Positions 1-6,822 of a stretch of 24,248 bases of DNA are shown here, in pieces. The notes under the pieces are model-generated. The model had not been told where the DNA came from and searched no databases. It saw only the letters and a list, made by a program, of their open reading frames with translations. The translations under genes were made by a program, and so were the position numbers. The stretch lies in contig JBJDZI010000009.1 in assembly GCA_051867925.1 (NCBI GenBank), positions 1 to 24,248 of the forward strand. The letters are read 5' to 3'. The stretch comes from CAKSQF01 sp051867925 (GTDB lineage: Bacteria; Bacillota; Clostridia; Oscillospirales; CAG-272). Within the stretch, counting starts at the first letter, position 1. Every line of letters starts with the position of its first letter.

Positions 1-789
1 ATCGACCAGTCCCCCATCGGGCGGACGCCCCGTTCCAATCCTGCCACCTATACGGGTCTTTTTAACGACATCCGTGATCTGTTTGCTGCCACCGCCGATG
101 CAAAAGCGCGTGGCTACGGTCCGGGACGGTTCTCCTTCAACATCAAGGGTGGACGGTGCGAAGCCTGTGAGGGTGACGGTGTCAAGAAGATCGAGATGCA
201 CTTTTTGCCCGACGTTTACGTCACCTGCGACACCTGCAAAGGAAAGCGGTACAATCACGATACGCTGGAGGTAAAGTACAAAGGCAAATCCATCTTCGAT
301 GTACTGGATATGACGGTGGAGGAGGGAATGTACTTCTTTGAAAGTCTGCCCAAACTTCACCGACGGCTGAAGACTCTTTACGATGTGGGACTGGGCTATA
401 TCAAGATCGGTCAGTCCTCCACCACCCTGTCGGGCGGCGAGGCACAGCGTGTCAAACTGGCGGCGGAACTGTCCAAACGCTCCACCGGCAAGACCATGTA
501 TATCTTGGACGAGCCTACCACCGGTCTGCACTCTGCCGATGTGGAGAAACTGGTCGAAGTTCTGAACCGTCTCACCGATGCGGGCAATAGCGTACTCGTG
601 ATCGAACACAATCTGGATATGATCAAGACTGCTGATTATATCATCGATTTGGGTCCCGAGGGCGGCGACCGCGGCGGCACGATTCTCGCTACCGGCACGC
701 CCGAAGAACTGGCGGAGTGCCAACACTCCTTCACTGGGCAGTATCTGAAAAAGGTTCTGTCCGGCGAGATCTATCAACAGCACGATTGA
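1..789 (+). CDS. uvrA: UvrABC excinuclease subunit A, C-terminal part (5' truncated by window edge)
   Basis: UvrA is the damage-recognition ATPase of nucleotide excision repair and acts as a dimer that loads UvrB. The frame is open from base 1, so only the last 262 residues are present. They include a zinc-finger region with CEAC and CDTC pairs (about residues 51-83 of the fragment), the ABC signature LSGGEAQRVKLA, the Walker B stretch ILDEPTTGLH, and the switch-histidine motif VIEHNLDMIK. The fragment ends in the usual short tail after DLGPEGGDRGG. All hallmark residues of the second ATPase domain are intact. No terminator with a T-tract follows; an imperfect palindrome starts 28 bp after the stop. 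Identification is very secure; the upstream half and any uvrB neighbour lie outside the window. Confidence 0.97.
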   Translation: MDQSPIGRTPRSNPATYTGLFNDIRDLFAATADAKARGYGPGRFSFNIKGGRCEACEGDGVKKIEMHFLPDVYVTCDTCKGKRYNHDTLEVKYKGKSIFDVLDMTVEEGMYFFESLPKLHRRLKTLYDVGLGYIKIGQSSTTLSGGEAQRVKLAAELSKRSTGKTMYILDEPTTGLHSADVEKLVEVLNRLTDAGNSVLVIEHNLDMIKTADYIIDLGPEGGDRGGTILATGTPEELAECQHSFTGQYLKKVLSGEIYQQHD

Positions 790-817
790 TCGGGCAGATC
801 CGAGGAAAATGCTGTCA

Positions 818-897
818 ATCGGCAAATTGAACCGTCCCCTCAGAGTGACCTTGAATGTTCAAGCGTCTGCTCTGAGGGGATGCAATTTCTATCGGCA
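818..897. repeat. REP-like imperfect palindrome flanked by 7-bp direct repeats
   Basis: A 10-bp perfect stem, CCCCTCAGAG (836-845) with CTCTGAGGGG (870-879), is extended outward by AAATTG (824-829) and CAATTT (883-888). The loop contains a further 14-nt palindrome, CTTGAATGTTCAAG (850-863). ATCGGCA occurs directly at both outer edges (818-824 and 891-897), as a target duplication would. There is no T-tract, so a standard terminator is unlikely. The sequence GAACCGTCCCC at its left side resembles, from memory, palindromic intergenic repeats of Firmicutes genomes. It could alternatively stabilise the 3' end of the uvrA transcript. Confidence 0.5.
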
Positions 898-985
898 CTT
901 GCCCGCAAGGAGCAGCGCTTTTGGGGATCCATCGTCTTTTTTGTGAACACGGTGTTACATTTTTGAAACATGATGCCAAAACATC

Positions 986-1014
986 TTGCAAAACATCTGT
1001 TATTTCTGTATAAT
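986..1014 (+). promoter_or_regulatory. Sigma-A type promoter of the sortase gene
   Basis: TTGCAA (986-991) and TATAAT (1009-1014) are separated by exactly 17 bp, and transcription would start near 1021. The promoter lies inside the longer open frame that begins at 970, which argues for the sortase start at 1057. The nonamer AAAACATCT occurs twice, 12 bp apart, at 978-986 and 990-998. It brackets and overlaps the -35 box and could be a regulator site. Confidence 0.75.
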
Positions 1015-1042
1015 AAAAAGCAAAGAAGTGCACCTGCAAACG

Positions 1043-1050
1043 AAAGGAGG
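1043..1050 (+). promoter_or_regulatory. Ribosome binding site fixing the sortase start
   Basis: AAAGGAGG sits six bases before the ATG at 1057. The alternative upstream ATG codons at 970 and 973 lie before the promoter's -10 box and would not be transcribed. Confidence 0.85.
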
Positions 1051-1056
1051 AGACCG

Positions 1057-2061
1057 ATGGCTCATAAACAGAAACCCGAGCAGAAGCAAGATCAGCCCCT
1101 GCAGAGCGATCCTTTTATAGACTCTCTTCACGCGCTGAAGCCCGCTGACATCGACCAAAAAGCCGCGCCCAAACGAGCGGGTAGCACAGTCGGCCGTCTG
1201 TTCCGTTTGGGAGCGCTTCTCCTTTGTGCGGTGGTGCTGGTAGCCAGCCTTGCATCGGTGGCGGCAAGTCTTGCGGACTATAAGGTGGCAGATGATTTCT
1301 ACGACGGGCTGTCTGACCTGTGGGAGAACATAGACGCCATCGACGGCAATCCCTTCGGTCCTGTAGCCTATGCCGACAAGGACAGCGCAGGGAGCGTAAC
1401 GCCCGAATACGGTACGGCGATCTCCGAAAACACCTCCGAAGGTGCGGATCAGACCGACGCCGACTCCGCGCTGATGTTGCAGATCCGCGCTAAATTGAAT
1501 GCATTGAAAGCGCAGAACAGCGATCTGCTGGGCTGGATCAACATTCCCAATACCAAGATCGACTATCCCGTCGCCCATACCGTGGACAACGAGTATTATC
1601 TCAATCACGCTTTTGATCGCACTTACCTGCGGGCGGGCACTATTTTCGCGGATTATCGGAATCAAAAAGATCTTTCGAAAAACTATAACACCGTCATTTA
1701 CGGGCATAATATGTCATCGGGTTCGATGTTCAGTTGTATCTCCGACTTCTTCAGCCGCAGCTATTTCAACGAAAATCGCTACATTTATATTTATACCGAA
1801 AACGGCATCTATGTTTACAAGACCTTCTCCATCCGCAAGGTTCGGGTGGATAAGGATGTTCGCTATATCACCACCTATTTCGCTACCGGTGAGGATTTCG
1901 TGAAATTCTGCAACGAGCAGATGAACGCATCTGCCGTGAAGGTGGACGATGTTACCTTTAATGAAAACGACAAAATCATCACCCTGTCTACCTGCACCAA
2001 CGCGCACAATGCGAATGAGCGTTACTGTATGCAGGCGGTGTTGGTAGAGATCCAGAAATGA
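1057..2061 (+). CDS. Class B sortase, membrane-anchored transpeptidase
   Basis: Sortases cleave a C-terminal sorting signal of secreted proteins and join them to cell-wall peptidoglycan or to other subunits. This 334-residue protein has a basic, hydrophilic cytoplasmic N-terminus, one membrane segment (about residues 48-73), a spacer, and an extracellular sortase fold from about 145. The catalytic triad is visible: His217 in IYGHNM, Cys313 in TLSTCT and Arg322 in NERYC. The motifs LLGWINIPNT, DNEYYLNHAFD and AGTIFADYRN are typical of class B rather than class A. The glycosyltransferase gene follows after 10 bp, so the two are probably co-transcribed. No protein with an LPXTG- or NPQTN-like sorting signal is encoded in the window, so its substrate is unknown. 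Family is sure, substrate is not. Confidence 0.93.
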   Translation: MAHKQKPEQKQDQPLQSDPFIDSLHALKPADIDQKAAPKRAGSTVGRLFRLGALLLCAVVLVASLASVAASLADYKVADDFYDGLSDLWENIDAIDGNPFGPVAYADKDSAGSVTPEYGTAISENTSEGADQTDADSALMLQIRAKLNALKAQNSDLLGWINIPNTKIDYPVAHTVDNEYYLNHAFDRTYLRAGTIFADYRNQKDLSKNYNTVIYGHNMSSGSMFSCISDFFSRSYFNENRYIYIYTENGIYVYKTFSIRKVRVDKDVRYITTYFATGEDFVKFCNEQMNASAVKVDDVTFNENDKIITLSTCTNAHNANERYCMQAVLVEIQK

Positions 2062-2071
2062 GTCAGTATTT

Positions 2072-2785
2072 ATGAAGCTTTCAGTTGTAATTCCCATGTA
2101 TAACGAATCCTCCATCGTGGAGGAAGCTGTCCGCACGGTAGATGCGGCTCTGGCGGAGAAATTGTGTGCCGGCAACTACGAGATGATCTTCGTCAGCGAC
2201 GGTTCTACCGACGGTTGTGCCGATTTGGCGCGCGCGATGGTGGCGGATTATCCCGCTCTGCGGGTATTGGAGTATACCCCCAATCGCGGCAAGGGCTGTG
2301 CGGTGCGCACCGGCATTTTGGCGGCAGAGGGTGATTTTATCCTCTTCACCGATTGCGATCTCGCCTATGGTACCGATCTGATCTTTGATTTTCTCGCCCG
2401 ATTCAAACAGGGCGGATGCGACGTGATCATCGGCTCCCGTACCCTCGGCGGCTACGACGGCTATCCCTTCCTGCGGAAGCTGATGTCCAAGACCTATCTG
2501 AAGGTGATCTCCGTGGCGGCTGGCTTCAAGCACTCCGACTCTCAGGCGGGTATCAAAGGATTTTCCCAAAAGGCGGCGAAGGCGATCTTCGACGAGTGTG
2601 AGGAGAACGGTTTTGCCTTCGATCTGGAGGCTCTGATGGAAGCCGATCGCCAAGGCTATCAGGTAGCTGAGTTGCCCGCCGTGATCGTCAATCACCGCGA
2701 GTCCAAAGTTCGCCCCATACACGATGCCCTTCATATGCTGAAGCAAGTTCGCAAAATCAAAAAACGCCAAAAAGCGAAGAAATGA
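2072..2785 (+). CDS. Family 2 glycosyltransferase, dolichyl/polyprenyl-phosphate sugar transferase-like
   Basis: This is a soluble GT-A fold glycosyltransferase of 237 residues. It opens with KLSVVIPMYNES, has the nucleotide-binding VSDGSTDG (Asp43), NRGKG near residue 71, and a metal-binding FTDCDLA with Asp94 and Asp96. The pattern NRGKGCAVRTGI with a late SQAGIKGF is typical of the DPM1/ALG5-like group that moves a sugar from a nucleotide donor onto a polyprenyl phosphate. No membrane segment follows the catalytic domain, unlike GtrB-type enzymes. No good Shine-Dalgarno precedes the start 10 bp after the sortase stop, so translation is likely coupled. The sugar donor and acceptor cannot be told. 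A role in cell-surface glycan or lipid-linked sugar synthesis is inferred. Confidence 0.88.
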   Translation: MKLSVVIPMYNESSIVEEAVRTVDAALAEKLCAGNYEMIFVSDGSTDGCADLARAMVADYPALRVLEYTPNRGKGCAVRTGILAAEGDFILFTDCDLAYGTDLIFDFLARFKQGGCDVIIGSRTLGGYDGYPFLRKLMSKTYLKVISVAAGFKHSDSQAGIKGFSQKAAKAIFDECEENGFAFDLEALMEADRQGYQVAELPAVIVNHRESKVRPIHDALHMLKQVRKIKKRQKAKK

Positions 2786-2903
2786 ATTCGACCGTAATTG
2801 GGGCGTTGCCCACACCTCGCCCGCTCTCTTTCAAAAAAGCGGGACAAAGAATTTGAATAAAAGGACGGCAAACAAACACCGCCCGCTTTTGACACCCCAA
2901 AAC

Positions 2904-2927
2904 CCCGCCGGAATCGGCGGGATTTTT
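2904..2927 (+). terminator. Intrinsic terminator after the sortase-glycosyltransferase unit
   Basis: CCCGCCG (2904-2910), loop GAAT and CGGCGGG (2915-2921) form a seven-pair GC stem followed by ATTTTTC. It lies 119 bp beyond the glycosyltransferase stop and separates that unit from the heat-shock operon. Confidence 0.85.
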
Positions 2928-2995
2928 CGTAGCGCACCCTCGGCTGGTCAAATTGAGCAAAGAACTGTGCGCGCCTCATGGAATTTTTGCGCAAT

Positions 2996-3014
2996 TTAGC
3001 ACTCCGCTTGCTAA
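2996..3014. promoter_or_regulatory. Contracted CIRCE-like inverted repeat
   Basis: TTAGCACTC (2996-3004) is an exact left CIRCE arm. GCTTGCTAA (3006-3014) matches seven of nine bases of the consensus right arm GAGTGCTAA. The spacer is 1 bp instead of 9, so the structure can also be read as TTAGCA-N7-TGCTAA. It lies about 110 bp upstream, centre to centre, of the canonical operator. HrcA binding is not implied, since the standard site needs the 9-bp spacer. Confidence 0.45.
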
Positions 3015-3071
3015 CATTGAATAAATTAAAACTATTGTTAACAAATTGTTCACACAAATAACGAGATTTTG

Positions 3072-3099
3072 TTGCAATTGTGGTGTATATTAGTATCAG
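3072..3099 (+). promoter_or_regulatory. Candidate promoter of the hrcA operon
   Basis: TTGCAA (3072-3077) and TATCAG (3094-3099) are spaced by 16 bp, each matching the consensus at four of six bases. This would start transcription near the left arm of CIRCE, the usual arrangement. TATATT at 3086-3091 is a better -10 box but has no -35 at the right distance. The exact promoter is uncertain. Confidence 0.4.
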
Positions 3100-3102
3100 A
3101 AA

Positions 3103-3129
3103 TTAGCACTCGACCACTGAAAGTGCTAA
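3103..3129. promoter_or_regulatory. CIRCE operator (HrcA binding site)
   Basis: TTAGCACTC-N9-AAGTGCTAA matches the CIRCE consensus TTAGCACTC-N9-GAGTGCTAA at 17 of 18 arm positions, the exception being A for G at 3121. It sits 32 bp before the hrcA start. The known mechanism is repression by HrcA, whose active fold depends on GroEL, with release when misfolded protein titrates the chaperonin. The operon is therefore autoregulated. Confidence 0.97.
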
Positions 3130-3161
3130 TTCAACTGATCAACAAACAGGGAGGTGGAACG

Positions 3162-4229
3162 ATGGAACACGAATTAAGTGAGCGCAAAAAGCAGATACTG
3201 AAAGCAGTGATTGATGCGCACATTGCCTGCGGCGAACCGGTAGGATCCAAACTGTTGGCGGCAAAAGGTCAAATCGCTCTGTCGTCCGCCACCATCCGTA
3301 ACGAGCTGGCAGAACTGACCGAGATGGGCTATCTGATGCAACCCCACACCTCGGCGGGTCGGGTGCCATCCGAACAGGGCTACCGCTTCTATGTGGATAG
3401 CCTGATGGAAAGTTACGATCGCACCGCCACAGAGATCCGCGAACTGAACGAACTGCTGACCCAGCGGAGCCGTCAACTGGATCGGATCATCGATGATGCA
3501 GGTCGGCTGATGTCCACCCTCACCAATTACCCCGCCATAGCGGTTCGCTCGCATCCCCGCAGCCAAACGGTGCGACGATTCAATTTGATGTTGATGGACG
3601 AATACAGTTTTCTGCTGATCATGGTGATTTCCGAAAACAATGTAGTCACCAAAACGGTGCGGTCGCAGGTTCCGCTGACCGAGGAAGAACTGAAGATCGT
3701 GGAGCAGGTGCTTAACCGCGCGTTGGTGGGCAGAGAACCCGACCAACTGACGCTCTCTCAGATGATGGAGATCGAAGCCGCCATGGGACGGCTGGGGGTT
3801 CTGACCAACCCCATCCTCAAATGCATCTACGAGGCGCTTCGGGCAGACACCCGCAGCGATCTGCGGGTGGAAGGCGTGGATCGGTTCCTCGAGTACCCCG
3901 AATTTTCCAGCGTTGACAAACTCCGCTCCATGTTGGAGATGCTTTCCAACAAGCAGGAACTGCTGGAGATTGTGGAGGGCGCGCAAGGGGATGATGTCAA
4001 TGTCTACATTGGCTCCGAAAACTCCGCCGATCAAAGCGGTGATTCCACGCTGATCTTCAAGACCATCACGGTGGACGGCAAGCCCATCGGCGCCATCGGT
4101 GTCATAGGACCCTGCCGAATGGATTACTCCAAGGTGATCTCCACCGTAGAGCAACTCTCCCGCGGGATCGCGGGAATGATCCGGGCACAGCGAATGCTTC
4201 CCGATCCGGACAAGAAGGATCCGCCGTGA
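3162..4229 (+). CDS. hrcA: Heat-inducible transcription repressor HrcA
   Basis: HrcA is the DNA-binding repressor of class I heat-shock genes. The 355-residue protein starts at the ATG preceded by GGAGGT (3150-3155) six bases away. The open frame extends upstream to 3069, but that part contains the CIRCE operator and no start with a ribosome site. The N-terminal winged helix-turn-helix is clear: ERKKQILKAVIDAHI, then SSATIRNELAELTEMG (about 41-56) and the family signature HTSAGRVPSEQGYRFYVD (about 62-79). The rest is the GAF-like dimerisation and inserted domain, ending in IGVIGPCRMDYSKVI, the usual HrcA closing motif. It is first in the operon, with grpE 46 bp downstream. Length is slightly above the usual 340-350. 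Confidence 0.97.
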   Translation: MEHELSERKKQILKAVIDAHIACGEPVGSKLLAAKGQIALSSATIRNELAELTEMGYLMQPHTSAGRVPSEQGYRFYVDSLMESYDRTATEIRELNELLTQRSRQLDRIIDDAGRLMSTLTNYPAIAVRSHPRSQTVRRFNLMLMDEYSFLLIMVISENNVVTKTVRSQVPLTEEELKIVEQVLNRALVGREPDQLTLSQMMEIEAAMGRLGVLTNPILKCIYEALRADTRSDLRVEGVDRFLEYPEFSSVDKLRSMLEMLSNKQELLEIVEGAQGDDVNVYIGSENSADQSGDSTLIFKTITVDGKPIGAIGVIGPCRMDYSKVISTVEQLSRGIAGMIRAQRMLPDPDKKDPP

Positions 4230-4275
4230 CGGAATCCGCTATGAAACGATAAACACAGAAAGGATGGGAAGTGTT

Positions 4276-4854
4276 ATGATGACCCCCGATGAGACCCTGA
4301 ACGAGAATACGGCTCCCGCGAATGAGCCTGCCGTCGAGGAAGAGACCGCAGAATCTGCCGACGACAAAAAGGCAGAGGACGGGAAGGGCTCCAAAAAAGT
4401 AAAAAAAGAAAACGCTGAACTGAAGGAAAAACTTGCCGCCGCCGAGAGCGAACTTGCCGAGCAGAAGGATAAATATCTCCGACTGCTTGCCGAATACGAC
4501 AATTTCCGCCGCCGCTCCCAGAAGGAAAAAGAAGGCATTTATACCGATGCCTACGGCGAAGCGTTGAAAGCGATCCTCCCCGTTGCCGACAATCTGGAGT
4601 TGGCAGTCCGCTATTCCGAAGGCGACAAGGTGGTGGAGGGCGTGAAAATGGTACTCAATCAACTCCACGATGCGCTGACCAAACTGGGCATCGAAGAAAT
4701 CGAGACCAAAACCTTTGACCCCAACGTCCACAATGCAGTGATGCATATCGAGGACGAGGCGTATGCCGAAGGCGAAATTGTGGAAGTCTTTCAGAAGGGC
4801 TACCGCAAGGGAGAAAAGATCATTCGCCACGCTATGGTAAAAGTAGCGAACTGA
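4276..4854 (+). CDS. grpE: Nucleotide exchange factor GrpE
   Basis: GrpE releases ADP from DnaK and acts as a cytoplasmic dimer. The protein has 192-193 residues: an acidic, disordered N-terminus (about 1-40), a long coiled coil (ENAELKEKLAAAESELAEQKDKYLRLLAEYDNFRRRS, split here by family-conserved YDNFRRR), and the C-terminal beta-wing domain with NPNVHNAV-like DPNVHNAVMH and GYRKGEKIIRHAMVKV. Three ATGs are possible (4264, 4276, 4279). AGAAAGGA just before 4264 favours 4276 or 4279, since 4264 would overlap the ribosome site. It is the second gene of the HrcA operon and lies 58 bp before dnaK. The order hrcA-grpE-dnaK-dnaJ is standard for Firmicutes. Confidence 0.95.
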   Translation: MMTPDETLNENTAPANEPAVEEETAESADDKKAEDGKGSKKVKKENAELKEKLAAAESELAEQKDKYLRLLAEYDNFRRRSQKEKEGIYTDAYGEALKAILPVADNLELAVRYSEGDKVVEGVKMVLNQLHDALTKLGIEEIETKTFDPNVHNAVMHIEDEAYAEGEIVEVFQKGYRKGEKIIRHAMVKVAN

Positions 4855-4912
4855 GTTCTGAACAAAATCAACCGATCATAGAATTTATTAGATTATTTGG
4901 AGGACAAATATT

Positions 4913-6748
4913 ATGGGAAAGATTATTGGTATTGACCTTGGCACAACAAACAGCTGCGTAGCAGTTTTCGAGGGCGGCGAGCCCGTCGTTATCCCCAATC
5001 CCGAAGGAGCAAGAACCACTCCTTCCGTCGTCGGTTTTTCCAAGACCGGCGAAAGAATGGTAGGTCAGGTGGCAAAGAGACAGGCGATCACCAACCCCGA
5101 CCGTACCGTTATCTCCATCAAGCGTGAGATGGGTACCAACCACAAAGTGAAGATCGACGACAAGAGCTACACTCCTCAGGAGATCTCCGCAATGATTCTG
5201 CAGAAGCTCAAGGCTGATGCGGAAGCATACTTGGGCACCACCGTTACCGAAGCAGTCATCACCGTTCCCGCATACTTCACCGATGCACAGCGTCAGGCTA
5301 CCAAGGATGCAGGCAAGATCGCAGGTCTGGATGTTAAGAGAATCATCAACGAGCCTACCGCCGCCGCTCTGGCATACGGTATGGATAAAGAAGTCGATCA
5401 GAAGATCATGGTATTCGACCTTGGCGGCGGCACTTTCGACGTATCCCTGCTGGAGATCTCTGACGGCGTATTCGAAGTGCTGGCTACCGCAGGTAACAAC
5501 CGTCTGGGCGGCGATGACTTCGACAAGCGCATCATCGACTGGATCGCAGACGAGTTCGCCAAGGAAAACGGCGGAATCGACCTGCGCAAAGACAAGATGG
5601 CGGCACAGCGTCTGAAGGAAGCCGCAGAGAAGGCGAAGATCGAGCTGTCCGGCATGACCTCCACCAACATCAACCTGCCCTTCATCACCGCAGACGCTAC
5701 CGGTCCCAAGCATTTCGACGCTACGCTGACCCGTGCAAAGTTCGATGCAATGACCAAGGATCTGGTCGATGCAACCCTCGGTCCGGTAAAGCAGGTTCTG
5801 AAGGATGCCGGCATCTCCACCGCTCAGATCGACAAGGTTCTGATGGTTGGCGGTTCCACTCGTATTCCTGCCGTACAGGAAGCAGTGAAGAACTTCGTAG
5901 GCAAAGAAGGCTTCAAGGGCATCAACCCCGACGAATGCGTTGCAATCGGTGCCGCTATTCAGGCAGGCGTTCTGGGCGGCAACGTAAAGGATCTGCTTCT
6001 GCTGGACGTAACGCCTCTGTCTCTGGGCATTGAAACTCTGGGCGGCGTATTCACCAGAATCATTGACCGCAACACCACCATCCCCACCAAGAAGAGCCAG
6101 GTCTTTTCCACCGCCGCAAACGGTCAGACCCAGGTTGAGATTCATGTTCTGCAGGGCGAGCGTGAGATGGCTTCGGGCAACACCACTCTCGGTACCTTCA
6201 TTCTGGACGGCATCGCACCCGCTCCCCGCGGTGTTCCTCAGATCGAAGTTTCCTTTGATATCGACGCCAACGGCATCGTAAACGTATCCGCAACCGATAA
6301 GGGTACCGGCCGCGAACAGCACATCACCATCACCTCCTCCACCAATATGTCCAAGGAAGACGTAGAGAAGGCTGTGAAGGAAGCAGAAAAGTACGCTGAG
6401 GAAGACAAGAAGGCGAAGGAAGCTGTCGAAACTAAGAACCGCGCTGAGAGCATCCTGCTCCAGAGCGAGAAGGCTCTCGACGAGATCGGCGATAAGGTCT
6501 CCGAGGATGACAAGGCTCCCGTGAAGGAAGCCATCGAAAAGCTGAAGATCACCATTGGCGGCAACGATACCGATGCCATCAAGGCAGACAGCGAGGCACT
6601 GGAGCAGGCATTCTACAAGCTTTCCGAGAAGCTGTACGCACAGAACGGCGGCGCACAGGGCGCTTCCGGTTACGATGCAGGCGCACAGGGCGGCGCAGAC
6701 GGGCAGGATTACTACAACGCCGACTTTGAAGACAAGACCGAGAACTAA
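4913..6748 (+). CDS. dnaK: Chaperone protein DnaK (Hsp70)
   Basis: DnaK is an ATP-driven chaperone that binds exposed hydrophobic peptides together with DnaJ and GrpE. GGAGG (4899-4903) precedes the ATG by nine bases. The nucleotide-binding domain shows GIDLGTTNSCVAV (6-18), NEPTAAALAYG, FDLGGGTFDVS and VGGSTRIPAVQ. The substrate-binding domain follows the linker DLLLLDVTPLSLGIETLGG, and the helical lid ends in a Gly/Ala-rich tail closing with DFEDKTEN. The short loop after SIKREMGT lacks the segment of roughly 24 residues found in Gram-negative DnaK, which is the Firmicutes form, and the total of 611 residues fits. Codon choice (many GCA, AGA and GTA codons) differs from the flanking genes, as expected for high expression. 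A strong hairpin follows at 6761-6788. Confidence 0.98.
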   Translation: MGKIIGIDLGTTNSCVAVFEGGEPVVIPNPEGARTTPSVVGFSKTGERMVGQVAKRQAITNPDRTVISIKREMGTNHKVKIDDKSYTPQEISAMILQKLKADAEAYLGTTVTEAVITVPAYFTDAQRQATKDAGKIAGLDVKRIINEPTAAALAYGMDKEVDQKIMVFDLGGGTFDVSLLEISDGVFEVLATAGNNRLGGDDFDKRIIDWIADEFAKENGGIDLRKDKMAAQRLKEAAEKAKIELSGMTSTNINLPFITADATGPKHFDATLTRAKFDAMTKDLVDATLGPVKQVLKDAGISTAQIDKVLMVGGSTRIPAVQEAVKNFVGKEGFKGINPDECVAIGAAIQAGVLGGNVKDLLLLDVTPLSLGIETLGGVFTRIIDRNTTIPTKKSQVFSTAANGQTQVEIHVLQGEREMASGNTTLGTFILDGIAPAPRGVPQIEVSFDIDANGIVNVSATDKGTGREQHITITSSTNMSKEDVEKAVKEAEKYAEEDKKAKEAVETKNRAESILLQSEKALDEIGDKVSEDDKAPVKEAIEKLKITIGGNDTDAIKADSEALEQAFYKLSEKLYAQNGGAQGASGYDAGAQGGADGQDYYNADFEDKTEN

Positions 6749-6760
6749 GCCATTGGTCAT

Positions 6761-6788
6761 AAGGGGAAGGGAAATATCCCTTCCCCTT
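6761..6788 (+). other. 12-bp perfect stem-loop between dnaK and dnaJ
   Basis: AAGGGGAAGGGA (6761-6772), loop AATA, TCCCTTCCCCTT (6777-6788) pair without mismatch. GAAAAG follows rather than a T-tract, so it is not a canonical terminator. A role as RNA processing or 3'-end stabiliser that sets the DnaK:DnaJ ratio is inferred. Confidence 0.7.
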
Positions 6789-6822
6789 GAAAAGCATTTC
6801 GCAAAAACAAAGGAGAACAGCA

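Larger units (their letters stand above)
2786..3161. other. 376-bp intergenic region between glycosyltransferase and hrcA
   Basis: No gene was found here. It holds competing short inverted repeats (CCCGCT at 2820-2825, AGCGGG at 2838-2843, CCCGCTTTT at 2882-2890), a terminator at 2904-2927, a CIRCE-like repeat at 2996-3014, a perfect 10-bp palindrome TTGTTAACAA at 3035-3044 in an AT-rich stretch, a candidate promoter near 3072-3099 and the CIRCE operator at 3103-3129. Confidence 0.8.

Noticed and set aside
970..1056. Upstream extension of the sortase reading frame
   Set aside because: It contains the promoter (986-1014), and the AAAGGAGG site points to 1057.
2081..2815. 244-residue minus-strand frame opposite the glycosyltransferase
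   Set aside because: The plus-strand gene has clear GT2 motifs; the antisense translation has none.
2820..2890. Alternative pairings among CCCGCT, AGCGGG and CCCGCTTTT as an attenuator
   Set aside because: The stems are short, lie after the last gene of the unit with no gene to regulate before the terminator, and are expected in GC-skewed spacer DNA.
3069..3161. Upstream extension of the hrcA reading frame
   Set aside because: This stretch includes the CIRCE operator, and GGAGGT marks the start at 3162, where the HrcA family sequence begins.
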